Positions 1 to 11,000 of a stretch of DNA of 64,000 nucleotides are shown piece by piece. The stretch's first letter is position 1. Each line of letters begins with the position of its first letter. Location of the stretch: the NCBI GenBank assembly GCA_026770025.1, contig JAMXDE010000029.1, forward strand, positions 124,001 through 188,000. Reading direction: 5' to 3'. The notes under the pieces are model-generated. The model did not search any database and had not been told where the DNA came from. It was given only the letters and a program-made list of their open reading frames with translations. The DNA comes from Craspedostauros australis. Its lineage: Eukaryota > Bacillariophyta > Bacillariophyceae > Mastogloiales > Achnanthaceae. The position numbers and the translations under genes were made by a program.

Positions 1-917
1 ATATTGGCATCTATGTCGGCGCGGATCTCGGGTGATTCCATCAAATATTCCATCACGTCCTTGCACCCAGACTCACACGCCACATGGAAAGGCGTGTCAC
101 CGTGGTTGTTTGGCTTGTTGATGATAGAATCGACGTCGATTTGTCTTGATTGCACCAAGTACTCGAGCGCCTGGCTATGTTGTTGTGCTTGGCAAGCATA
201 ATGGACCAGCGTGTTGCCATCGTTGTCTTCCGTAGTGGTATCGATCTGGTCAGATTCCATCAAGCACGCAACAGTAGCTCGATCGCCGTGCTTGCAAACG
301 AGATGAAATGGTGTCGCCCCAGTTTTGGTCCGAATGTTGACATCCACATCGAATCGGTCACTCTCCACTAGGCACCTCACGAGATCGTTTCTTCCAATCC
401 GGCATGTAGACAGTAATACTGTCTCTCCGTGAACATCTTGAATGGCGGCATTGATGTTGATTCCATCAGAGACTACCAAGTACTCAAATGTATCTCGATC
501 CAAGCGCCAGCATGCAGCATGGAGCGGTGTCCTTCTCGTGTAATCTTGGATGCTGGCATCAACGCCGATTCGGTCGGACTCCACCAAGTACTTGATGATA
601 TCTCCACGCCCGAGCTTGCACGCAATGTAGAATGGCGTTTCCCCCTTCCAGTTCCGGGCGTTAGCATCGATTTCGATTTGGTCAGACTCCACCAAGTATC
701 TGACGATGTCTATGTTCTCACCCGCGCACGCATAATGGAGCGGCGTGTTGCGACGAAAAGAAGCCATAGTGGAAGGGACCACCCTTTCGCACCCTTCAAC
801 GAGGGCTTGAACCGCTTGCAGGTTCCCTCGAATACAAGCACTCGAAAACTGCTTCATCCATTTGAAAGTGAACACGTCGCTGCTTCTCGATTGGAAAGTA
901 TAGTATTTTGAACCCAT
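1..917 (-). CDS. Ankyrin-repeat protein, 3' end beyond window
   Basis: The minus strand reads open from an ATG at 917-915 to the window edge, about 305 residues with no stop. After a roughly 45-residue leader come seven ankyrin repeats of 33-40 residues with the usual TPLHxAC and VxYLVESD signatures (for example NTPLHYACAG and GETPFYIACKLGRGD). Ankyrin repeats form protein-binding solenoids; nothing here tells the partner or location. The repeats are unusually alike at the VESD helix, which suggests expansion by internal duplication. A later in-frame ATG at 857 is an alternative start. The C-terminus lies off the window, so a second domain cannot be excluded. Ankyrin assignment is secure; gene boundaries are inferred. 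Confidence 0.85.
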   Translation of the reverse strand, partial: MGSKYYTFQSRSSDVFTFKWMKQFSSACIRGNLQAVQALVEGCERVVPSTMASFRRNTPLHYACAGENIDIVRYLVESDQIEIDANARNWKGETPFYIACKLGRGDIIKYLVESDRIGVDASIQDYTRRTPLHAACWRLDRDTFEYLVVSDGININAAIQDVHGETVLLSTCRIGRNDLVRCLVESDRFDVDVNIRTKTGATPFHLVCKHGDRATVACLMESDQIDTTTEDNDGNTLVHYACQAQQHSQALEYLVQSRQIDVDSIINKPNNHGDTPFHVACESGCKDVMEYLMESPEIRADIDAN

Positions 918-1869
918 TCCAACGCAGAGCGAAGAATCCACACAAACACACACGAATAATACCAATAGAGGGTAGGATGAGTGAGATGGATGAAACCAAA
1001 GCGATGCAACACTTCACATCATTTGTATGAGCAAACCAACTGGCTACCACACATCCCACATCGGGCCCATGCGCCAGCGCGCATGCCATAACCACAGCAA
1101 CTTACGACATCTCCTGGTTGTTCGACGAGGCCACCGTTCTGCTACGACTTGTGGCAGTGGTGGACGTTGATGGAGAATGGAAGACCGGAAGCAAGTTGTT
1201 TCGATGTTGATGGCCTGTGATCCGTTGCTTCGAGCGTGGAAATATGATGAGTGAAGGAAAGATTCGTGCACAGTGTGATGCACAGCGTAGCGTAACGCAG
1301 TGTGTTTTTCAATGCAATAGGTGTGGATGCCGCCTTTCTCGGATGCCAGAGGGCGAAGCGGATGCGATCAGCGCTTTTGATGCAAGGATCGGTCGCAAGT
1401 TTGCCATGTGTCACAGAGGTCGCTGAGGAGCGCGTTTTGTATTACATGGGTGATATAATTTGGCCAACTGGAACTTTGTCCTCTTTGTTGATGTGTCGTT
1501 TCCTTTGCCCTTTGTGCTGTTGTGGTGTGGTATGTGCTCTCACTTGGATCGGCGCCTGGCTGCCCTTTCGTCTTTGTTTCTGTTTCTGCACCACGAGTTG
1601 GGAGCCTTCTTGTTGTTTGTGACACACGATTCAAGAATCGAGAAATGCAACACACCAAACAAGATCGGAAAGGAACAAGCAGGACAGTGGGCAAATCTTG
1701 GATCGTCTGACACCCACCAACGGGACGAATCAAGTGCCGGATGAAGTGGACATTCTAAGCTTGTAGAGTATGGTATCTGCATCTCCATTTGCGTACCGTA
1801 TCTTAATTTAGGTTAGACCGCTTGTTTCTGTCATGGCCCATCTACGCTGCCATCGGCGTGGATACCTGC
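918..1869. other. Intergenic, no gene seen
   Basis: About 950 bp between the SEC31 stop and the ankyrin start. Only short overlapping open frames on both strands, none resembling a known protein. It should hold the SEC31 3' end signals and the ankyrin promoter, but no specific site could be picked out. Confidence 0.5.
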
Positions 1870-4800
1870 TCAAGTTCGGAATTTCTTTGTTGAGAGCTGG
1901 AGCAGAGCCTTGATGCCCTTCAACCAATCCTTGTGCTCCTTCCAGTCGGTGTTGACCAGGCCAGTTTGGATTGCCTGCGCGTTCTTCCAATCATATGTCT
2001 GGATGGTCGTCGTCATCGTCATCATCTTGCCAGCCACGTCCTCTGGCACGTCGCCGCGGGCAAGACGCTTCAGGAACACAGCGACGCCCTTTTCGGCTTC
2101 GGCGAGCTGCCTCTTGTCGCCGGCAGCGAGCTGCGTCTGCTTCAGCGCATCGATAAGACTGAGCAACGTATCCTGCATGGGGATGTAATCCTCAGCAAGC
2201 TGGCCGATGCGATCGAGATCGAGCGTTCCGGACACAGGTGGCTTCTCCACTGCGGCAACTCTTGCCGTTCCTGGCCGGGATGTGTTGGAGTACGGGTTGC
2301 TGGTACCGACGTTGCCGTACTGATGCGCGAGTTCGGGATGCGATGCGGATGTCACAAAGCCGTCGCCGTACTTGGAGGCCATCGTCCGTTGAGTCGACGA
2401 CGCGGCCGTAGGCTGAGCTCCTGGTTGTTGATGTTGCTGCTGCTGTTGATAGGCAGATGGATCCATTTGTTGCACAGCAGGCTCAGGGGCTGCGACGGGT
2501 GCTGGCGCCGGCGCTGGGGAAGCCTGTGGTCGTTCCCACGTTGTCTCACCGGTTGTTTGATTGGCATAGTACGTGCCTCCTGTGGTAGGGTCCTGGTACG
2601 CGACCCAACCAGCTGGCAAGGCATCGGATACTGTCGGCGCATTGCTTTGCTGGGTTGCTTGCGCTGCAGCACTTGCGGCCACGGTCTGCTGGTAGGCCTG
2701 CTGTTGCGCTTGCGCTTGTGCCTGCGCTTGCTGTTGTTGCTGCATCTGCTGTTGTTGCTGCTGCTCGTACTGCCTTTGCGCCTCTTGTTGCGCCTTCTGC
2801 TGTGCGATGATCTGCTGCTTCTGAATCGTTGGCTGCCGGCTCTTCTTGATGTCTGCCATCATGAACGGGAACTCCGGAGGGTTTCCACCCATGGCGGCGA
2901 GGCACGCAGGACTGGCGCGACTGCGGTACAATCGGTCGCGCAGGATCTTGCTGTCTTCGCTGTCACCACGGCTGTACTTTGCGGCAGTTTCCAGTAGACC
3001 CTGCTCGGAAAGCTTCTCAGAGTAGTACGCAAACAGCTCGGCATCTTCAGCGCTGAGCACGGCGGATGAACCCACGGCCTGCAGGAAGATGGAGACTTTA
3101 GTGATGAATTTGTGCAATGCCAGCAAATCACGTGATCCCTTCATCGCGTTTGCCTCGGCAAGCTGCTGCCTCCAAAATGCGACTGCGCGGTCGAGGCTTA
3201 GCGCGCACATGAAGCACAGAGATGCGTTCTGCGTGTTGCCGGCCTTTTCGAGCAAGTCACCCAAGGCGACGCAGAGCTCTGGGAATTCCTCCGACTTGCT
3301 GTACGTCGACAGGATGGCCAACGTCTCCTTCCACTTCGCCAGGTCCGACTTTTCGATGAGCTCCGCCAGCTGGCTGTGGATGATGGCGCTGACGATGGAG
3401 AGGTACGGACGCTTCACAGCCTCGCGCTCAAAGTAACGAGCCTGCGTCTTGGTCCAGAGATCGCCGCCACCGCAGGATGCCAGAACGAGCGCATCGGCCA
3501 GGTTGCCGGTTTCGAAGCAGCAATCAACCGCCGCTTCGAAGTTGCCCACGAGCAGAGCCTTCTTCACGGCTTCTTTCGCTGCTTCCGACATTCCGGCTGC
3601 CTTGGAATCCTCCAGCGACATCTTCGCAACTCCGTTGGTGGTTGCGTCCTCCTTGAATTTGTCTGCGGCATCAGCGATGGAGGCAGGATCAAATCCGAGA
3701 TGCCCCAGCAGTTGCTGACGCGCGTTCGTCTCGAAAATGACCTGCATGAATCCCCAAATGTCGGCATCGCACGGGTTGGATGACCTGCTGGCCTCCTTCT
3801 TGCAGAAATCGATGGGAGTGGTCGCTGCCATCTCCGCCTCGAATGCTTTGGAGATAGTGGCGAGCTGCGGCTGCTCCACGACGGTCTGGCATCGCACGAT
3901 CTTATCAAGGGAACCGCACGACACGACGGCACCGCCGAACCCGCACGAAACGCTGCTGCTGGGCCTCATCCATTTTGGTGGTCGTCCGCACTGTGATGCC
4001 AAGGCAAGAATGGAATGCGCCTGGACCTTTCTGTCGAGGGAGCAGGTGGATGCGACGCCACGCTTGATTGGAGACCATTGGACATCGTACCGTCTCTGCT
4101 GCGACGACGCCAATCCGCTGGCACCGAAAAGCTCCGAGCTGGATGCGTTGCCTGCAGCATCCTGCCCCGATGGCGTGTCGTTGGGTACCTCCGTGATGGG
4201 CTTCAGTGTGTACAAATCCCAAAGGATCGTTCGGTTGTCCTTGCCGCACCTGTTGTTAGAAATGAACGTGGGGGATTGTGTGAGAGAGCGTGCGGGGGAA
4301 AGAAATAGAGTAGATGCAAGAGGTGCAAAAGAGACAGTAGCAGCGATGTGAGTTCGTGTTGAAGAGATGCTCACGCTGATACTGAGGCAAGTCGAGAAAG
4401 AGGAAAGTGGCAACAGCCAAGAGTTGGCCGTGTTGAACTTACGAAAGAAGGAGATGGTCGTCGTGCGGACACCAGTCCATGCTGAGAATGCCCTGCTGAT
4501 GTCCCTTGAGCGTGGCAAGAGGCATGCTGGTGGAGGCGCGCAGATCCCACAGCTTGATGACCGGGTTGCGGTCATCGCCGATTGCCGTGAGCAGATGGAG
4601 GCCTTGGCTGGGGTTCCAGGCAACGTCGGACACGGCGTGTCCCGTCGACTCGCGCAACTCGCACCACGCCTTCCTGCCCTTGAGGTCCCACACCGCCACT
4701 GTACCATCGCCGGATGAACTGGCGACGATGTGCGCCACCTGCGTGTTCCACGACAGGGATGTGATCTGCGCTGATTGCGATTTGTCCGCGGCTGGCGCGG

Positions 4801-5557
4801 ATATGACTGGCTTGTCCAGGTTCTGCAGGTTGGCGATGAGGACCTTTCCGTCGCTACCACCGGTGGCCAAGAGAGTTGGGTCCAACGAATTGAAGCTGAG
4901 CGCCTTGACGGGTCCCGAGCCGTGGTTGTTGTACGATGCCACGATGGAGGGTTGGTTGGACAAGACCCCGTTTGGATTCCACACGTGGATGGAGCCGTTC
5001 TCCATACCGCCGGCAATGAGTCCCTTGTCGTATTTGGCGCTGCCTGCAGTGGTGGTTGGCTTGCCCCAACCAAGGCTGGCGAAGCGGCTCGTGCATTTGA
5101 CGGACCCCAGCAGCTTTGGTCCCTCCTTGGACTGCGCCAGGTTGAGATCGTAGAGATCCAGCTCCCCTCCGGTGTCATCGAAGCCGCCGCCGCCCGAGTC
5201 CTGTTAGCACGGCGTTTGTTTGGTATTCGGAGTTGGCATGTGCGTTGGGATGTGTATCATTTGTGCCATTGGATGATTTGGTGAATGGAGATGCAAGCGA
5301 GTTGAGAATGAGCTGTGCATGAATGGAGCATGGGCACAATGGCATAATGTGGCAACAGATAGTCAACCAGATGATGAACTCGACGATGAACTCGACGATG
5401 AACTCGACAATGAAGGGAATGATGGAGCGACAGGCACTTGTGCCAATGCCGCATCTCAACGTACCTTTGTTCCCAACGCAATGACATCGGCATGGCCCTG
5501 GACTGGGCACCAGGCAGTCGTCGCGCTGCGATCCTCAATCTGCGTGATCTTCGTCAT
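1870..5557 (-). CDS. SEC31: SEC31, COPII outer coat subunit, with WW domain
   Basis: Three exons, 5557-5465, 5200-4443 and 4249-1870, joining in frame to about 1,076 residues. Exon 1 begins MTKITQIEDRSATTAWCP, the typical SEC31 start. Residues 1 to about 390 are WD40 repeats, with the family hallmark DNRTILWD just after intron 2. Next come the alpha-solenoid (about 430-745, including NARQQLLGHLGFDP), a Gln-rich linker (about 757-817), a WW domain (about 826-858, GWVAYQDP...TTWERP) and a C-terminal SRA1-like helical domain (about 955-1,076). SEC31 pairs with SEC13 to build the outer cage of ER-to-Golgi COPII vesicles. The long uninterrupted frame through intron 2 is fortuitous upstream of 4249. 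The WW domain is unusual for this family. Confidence 0.93.
4250..4442 (-). other. SEC31 intron 2
   Basis: 193-nt intron starting GTAAGT and ending CTAACAACAG, again with the CTAAC motif within a few bases of the AG. Removing it gives the conserved WD40 stretch HLLLSCGKDNRTILWD; without splicing the WD40 frame stops at once. Confidence 0.9.
5201..5464 (-). other. SEC31 intron 1
   Basis: 264-nt intron in phase 0, starting GTACGT and ending GCTAACAG. The branch-point-like CTAAC lies directly against the terminal AG. A 12-bp unit (GATGAACTCGAC on the plus strand) is repeated about 3.5 times near 5368-5410. Splicing here joins exon 1 to the WD40 frame and gives a normal SEC31 N-terminus. Confidence 0.85.
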
Positions 5558-5991
5558 TGTTGCTTTGCTTCTCTGTGACTCTGCTGCGAGTAGCCTGCTC
5601 CTTTGCTACGTTGCTGCTTTGTTGCTTCGTGGTTGCAGTGCGAGCTATGATTCCACACCTCTGCTTCGTTGTGTAGATGGTTACTCGGCAACAGATCTCT
5701 CCTCGGTGTCCTTTGCTTTTGCTTTTGCTTTCGCGATTGTGATTGTGATTGTGATTGTGTCTGCCTCTGCGAATGTCGGTGCGAGGCCATTGGCAGTTCG
5801 TGTGGATCTCCTTCGGCGTATTTCGCTGTCGCCCACGCTGTACCGCACACAGCAAAAGACAGTCATTGCCAGCGTCACACGAACTGACCGTTTGAAATGA
5901 CGAGTCACGAATTCCGATGTGTCGCAGATCCAATCACGAATAGGACCTTGCAGACTAGCACGACAGCATAGATGGTAGAACATTCGATGAA
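5558..5991. other. Intergenic, SEC31 upstream region
   Basis: No gene seen. The stretch includes simple repeats (runs of GCTTTT and of GATTGT near 5718-5758). It should contain the SEC31 promoter and the 3' flank of the glycosyltransferase gene. Confidence 0.5.
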
Positions 5992-7795
5992 CATAGAGGA
6001 GAGCAGTGGTATTTGGGATGGGATCTTCAATTGGACGCGTACTCCCTCGCCGCAGGTCCCATGGGGCGCGCTATAGATTCTCTACAGAGCAACAGGCGCA
6101 CTATACGGGAACTATGTATAAAAGCGACAAACGAACGAAGCATGGCTTGCATCCTCAGAACCTTCAATTTCAAAATTGGTCATGCCCAAATTGTTTTGGC
6201 CTTGCCTGTACTCGTATACTCTCGCATCACCGCCAGCGGCAATCGAGGACGGGGTGCTTTTAAGATGCTTGTTATTGTTATTGACTGATGAAGCGGAACC
6301 TTGTGCTTGAAACATCTCCCATCGATCACCCATGGCCTGCTGTGCGGAGAAGCTTGGAGTGAATGCCACCCACACAGCAAACTGTATCCACGACGCCCCC
6401 CGATCAACATTACGGACTGCGTTGCCTGTCTGCCACCTTGAAAAGCAGATTCTTACAAGGTTGCTGCAACCAACTGCGTTCTTCTTCCTGCAAATACCGC
6501 GCAAACACCTTGAACGACGTAGTGTTCAGCTTCGTATACCCATCAGTCTTCTCGTTGTAAGTGAGAGCATATCGATTCATGAAAGCCTCAGTGGTTTTGC
6601 GCGACCCCACCACGCGTAGCGTGCGTCCGTCCAGTCCAACGTAAGTTCCCTCCGCCGGTTTCATCGGTGTCGAGCCTTTCGAGAAGTCACGGACGCCAGC
6701 TCTCATGGCGTCGGGACCAGTGACATGAGGCACGTTCTGTTTCAACACACTACCAACGCCATACAGCCGTTTCAGCACTTGGTGAATGGAGTAATACATG
6801 ATCGGATGCTTGGGCGATGCTGCAACAAAGTACTGAGCGAGCTTCTTGTCACGCGATACAACAGCGTAGGCATCATCCTCCGGTTGGATGGCACCATCTT
6901 GGAAGAACCTCTTTCCTGGAGCGGTGTCCATGTCGGAATATATCCCTCCGTATTCGTACAGCACGAGATACCTCCACAGATCAGCCTTGCCAGCACCGCT
7001 CACAACGCATTCTTGGAAGAAGTGCAGATTGGGGAATTCTGGAAAGAGCTTTCCCAGTAGCCGATCAACTGCTGCTTCATCGTGGAATGCGAAAGAGTGG
7101 CCTTCAAGGTGCCATCTTTGCATGATCCTTTCGAACGCAGGTGTCATGCATGGGAACTTTGCGGTGATGTGGACGATCCTGGGGATCTTGCGTGGGGGGA
7201 GCGTTGCGTTGAGTGTGCCAGTTGCAGAAGTTGGATCGATGAAGGTGCTGTTGATGAAGGTCGTTCCATTCGGGCACATTTCTGGCTTGAAGTTGCTGGT
7301 CATCACCAATTCTTGGAGGGGTATGTGCCGTGTTTCTCGGTTGAGATGGTCTCGAAGTTGCTTGGGCATGGACGTTGCCATTCCTTGTGGTGATGGTGGT
7401 GGTGTATCTCCTCCTCCTCCGGCTACCGCTTCTACTGGCAGTAGCGTCGATGAGCTTGAGCCTGTTTCACTCACAGACCTCTCGTCTGATTCACCCATTC
7501 GAGAATCGATCATTGTCGGGAGGACATCATCAAAATCAGAACGGATGGCCCGATCGGCCTCCCTCACATCTCGGATGAAGAGAATGCATAGAAGCAGGAT
7601 GATGACGATGTTCTTCCCTGCCAGGAACGACGACGACGACAGCGGCGTTGACGGCGATCGTGATGATGATCGCGCCATCTTGCCCTTCTTTGATGTGTTG
7701 GAAATACAATGACTCTGTGCGCTGACCAAGTTCTCCAACTCCCCTCCTCTCCGTAACAGCACCGACGCTTCTTGTGGAATTTTCGCTCTTGTTGG
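5992..7795. repeat. Segmental duplication, copy 1
   Basis: Matches 50807-52706 in the same orientation at high identity, from CATAGAGG to GCTCTTGTTGG. It covers the whole glycosyltransferase gene plus about 420 bp of 3' flank and about 115 bp of 5' flank. Homology stops abruptly at both ends. Copy 1 lacks about 100 bp upstream of the start codon that copy 2 has. Confidence 0.9.
6410..7678 (-). CDS. DXD glycosyltransferase (Gly_transf_sug/OCH1-like), copy 1
   Basis: 422 residues from the ATG at 7678 (MARSSSRSPSTP), the start shared with copy 2; the frame is open 28 codons further upstream but is not conserved there. Topology is type II membrane: a short Ser-rich cytosolic tail, one hydrophobic segment (about 18-35, NIVIILLLCILFI), a low-complexity stem (to about 105), then the catalytic domain. 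That domain holds RIVHIT, KADLWRYLVLYEYGG and the metal/nucleotide-sugar motif DMD (about 249-251), typical of the GT32-like sugar-transferase family. Several Asn-X-Ser/Thr sites (NGT, NST, NAT) suit a lumenal Golgi enzyme. Donor and acceptor sugars cannot be told from sequence. Close paralogue at 51210-52484, distant one at 55167-56471. Confidence 0.88.
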   Translation of the reverse strand: MARSSSRSPSTPLSSSSFLAGKNIVIILLLCILFIRDVREADRAIRSDFDDVLPTMIDSRMGESDERSVSETGSSSSTLLPVEAVAGGGGDTPPPSPQGMATSMPKQLRDHLNRETRHIPLQELVMTSNFKPEMCPNGTTFINSTFIDPTSATGTLNATLPPRKIPRIVHITAKFPCMTPAFERIMQRWHLEGHSFAFHDEAAVDRLLGKLFPEFPNLHFFQECVVSGAGKADLWRYLVLYEYGGIYSDMDTAPGKRFFQDGAIQPEDDAYAVVSRDKKLAQYFVAASPKHPIMYYSIHQVLKRLYGVGSVLKQNVPHVTGPDAMRAGVRDFSKGSTPMKPAEGTYVGLDGRTLRVVGSRKTTEAFMNRYALTYNEKTDGYTKLNTTSFKVFARYLQEEERSWLQQPCKNLLFKVADRQRSP

Positions 7796-8050
7796 GGACT
7801 TATTGAACCCCGCAGTTTGTTCCTCGCGTTCGCATCAGCATCCTTGGTTGCACCCGCCTCATCCGTTGCACGCATTTGCTCCGGAGGCGTGAAAAATGCT
7901 GGTCGCACATTGACAACGCGTGGGAGCAATCACTTCACAGGACACAAGGTTTTTTCGGGACCTTCCTCCGACCCGAAAAAAGCAACAGACGGCCATTTCC
8001 AGAAGCTTTTTTGGGCATGGCCGGCTCGACATGTCGCAGTGTTGGGTTAT

Positions 8051-11000
8051 GACCCGGGTTCAACAGGATCGATGGATATTCCCCGATGATTCCAAATTGC
8101 TGCCTCTTAAACTTCACACATCGATAGCCCTATATGTGAGGACCCTACACAACCCTCAAGACCCCCCCTATCTCCTTTAGTTTATAAGTTATAAGAGGTT
8201 AAAGTTGGGTCATCGCGCCGGCCGGCCAAAAGATTTTCTCGCGATGCTCCGTGGTAAGATATTTAGCGTCTTCTGCGACACCGTTGAGATCGGCGGCAAA
8301 CATGGTGTTTAGATCCCAAACACGTTCAAACCATGGCAGGATCGGTGTTTGGACGTCCCGTCCATGGTGTGCTCGACGTCCCCCCTATGCTGTGTTCGAC
8401 GTCGCACCCATGGTGTGTTGGATGTCTGGTGATGTTCTCCGGACATTCTCCACAAGACTCCTTCCCGCGGCTCGTACGAAAGCAAGACGACCGATCCTGT
8501 TCTTCGTAGCATGTCATGACATTTCTTTTCTGTTCTTCGTGCAAAATTGTCTTGCTTTTCTTTCGAAGAAGCTCCTTCCGGCTCTTTTCGTTTCTTTCGG
8601 CATCCAAAATGGTTTGGTTCGAGTCAGTCGTCGGCGTCAGCCGACCATTGCCATCCGTTGTTCGGACGTTACCCTGTGCTACAGGTTTCGCTGGCGTCAT
8701 CTTCTGTTGTATCATTCGTTAAGTAGAATTGTGTCATTCTGCGTCACATGATGTCGTCGCACCGGCTTCTTCTCCAGAGTGGGAGAATTGTGTGGGGACG
8801 GGCAGACGTATTCGATGGTGGTTTTGTTTGTTTCATCATGGTGGCTTGCTCCTGTTGGCAGTCATCAAGTACCCTACTCCTGTGTGTGTGTGTGTGTGCT
8901 CTCCCCTGCGCACCGCACACAATCACCCCCTTCCTTTCGTCTCCTTCGCGCAAAAGCAGAATGCCAAAGGCACATGCCCTCTTGCGTTTCCATACAGCTC
9001 CGTGAGAGACGGGGGAGACAACACCGAGGTGCGGGTCGCTGTGGAGGGGGTGGCGAGAGACGTCAGTTTGTCGTGGGCGATTCATCCTGTCGTTTACCGC
9101 TGCAGTTCATCGGGCAGCCTCTTGCAGTTGGTCTTTTGCAGACGTCTGCACGTCCCCCTTCAGACAAGAAATGATTCGCTAGTTGACCGGCCTTCGGCAT
9201 CACAATACCATCTCTATATCAACATATCGTAGGTGCGGGACAGGCCAAATCGGGAGGCCATGGACATGCCAGCACCTCGAGTCCGTGCACAGTCCATGTC
9301 TGGAGATGGTCGATGTCGCTCGGAGACTCGGCTGTGGTGGCAAATCCCGAGAGCAGCGTGCCGCACCCCTTGCCTCGGCAGCACGCTGCATTCATGCAAA
9401 ACGTCCGCATCGAACTTGACGTCGCCGTATCTGATGTTGCATCACATCATGCGTCATCAGCATCGGAGTCTTTCACCGCTATCACAACCCCTCATCTCAT
9501 GATGAAGCATCGCAATGGCAGCAGCTTCCGTATCCGTCATGGCAGGCAGCATCAGCAGCAGGAGCACTGCACATCGCATACAGCTACATCCCGTCCACGT
9601 CAGTCTCCGTGCTTGTCTTCATCTCCATGCCTGCGAGCAGCTGCACCAGCAACATGGCTCGTCACATGAGACCGCATGTCTATGGCGCGGAAGTCAGTGT
9701 CCTGGTGCACAATATGGATCAATCGCCCATCCCATGCAGCCGCCTCCGATCGATGTCGGCATCCGGAGTTCATATCGAGCTGCATGCCTTTCCGCGATGG
9801 TGACTGCGGCCCTGGCTCAAATTACAAGACCAAAACGGCCAACAGTGGCTAACCACTGGCCCTCTTTGTCAGCATCGGTGTCCGCATCCAACAACCGCAC
9901 ACCAAAATCAGGACCAGCACGAATGCAACTCCTCTGACGCGTTATCTCGTCGCGTCAATCTTCATGTCTCTGCCCAAGACGCACCAAAGAAGATGCCATC
10001 GAACCCTGCCGCATTTCACCACCTACCATACAACGTTATTATGAGGGCATTGCCCACAGCAACCGCAGCAGCATCGCAGCCCACCGCGTTGGATCGGATG
10101 CAGTCGCCACTATCAACACATCATTTCATGATAGCAGAGCAGACTACGTCGCATCCGATCCATTTGGTCATTCATTCTCAGATACGATCACGCTTGTGTG
10201 CGCCACAATGGAATCACCTTGCGGTTAATCCCTTTGCGGTAGAATCACATCGCAGTCGAATCGCCTTGCCGTCCAACCACCCGCCCATCTGCAGATCGCC
10301 ACACTAACACGCCACTACCCCATTCATTCTTTGAGCCTATTGCATCCGCATCCAGTCAATGGTCACCAGCAGTACCAACACCATCGCGGCCTGTATGATC
10401 TAATCAACCTGACAACCGCACCTGTGTCCATGCCTACCAGCGGCCTCCCACGCATCGTGGATAGCGCACACCGCCTCCATGCCTGTGCGCATACCCCTAT
10501 TCATCTTCTTCTTTTCGAATACGAACCGCAACGGCAGCAAGCAAATGAAAAGAAACACGGCCGGTTGCGATGCACAGCACCAAAGCGATCGCATATCCAA
10601 CTGCCACCGCAACATACCTACTAATGCACTGTGATTTCTGTTTCTCCCTCGGCATCGCATCCCTTCTGTCGCTACGTGCGGAGGCGTGTACGTTTGCAAC
10701 AGCATCGGCAGTGGCAGTGAGACACCCACATCGACGACAACCGATCCACTCCGCGCCAAAGTTTGGGACCGTATCCGTTCGCGGTATCGACGCGGCCCAT
10801 TGCATCGTGAGACGTCGACGGTTGAGTTGATGGTGACAGCACTACCTGCATCAACAGGATCATTCACAGGTAAGTATAGAAATAAAACCCATCTTTGATG
10901 CACGGACTTGTTCTCTGAACAATGCTGGTAAATGATGGAAACACTTCATTGCAACAGCTAATTCAACCACACGTACGTACGTATAATACTGTAGTATATC

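Noticed and set aside
1933-2997. 354-codon plus-strand frame opposite SEC31
   Set aside because: Leu-rich complement of the Gln-rich coding segment; an antisense shadow.
4250-5178. Uninterrupted frame that extends SEC31 exon 3 upstream to 5178 (1,102 codons in all)
   Set aside because: The first 310 or so residues are Ser/Arg/Pro-rich nonsense; the WD40 repeats lie in a different frame and join through two good GT-AG introns.
5319-5900. 193-codon plus-strand frame with DDELDDELDD repeats
   Set aside because: Lies over SEC31 exon 1 and intron 1; the repeat is the intronic 12-bp tandem unit read on the other strand.
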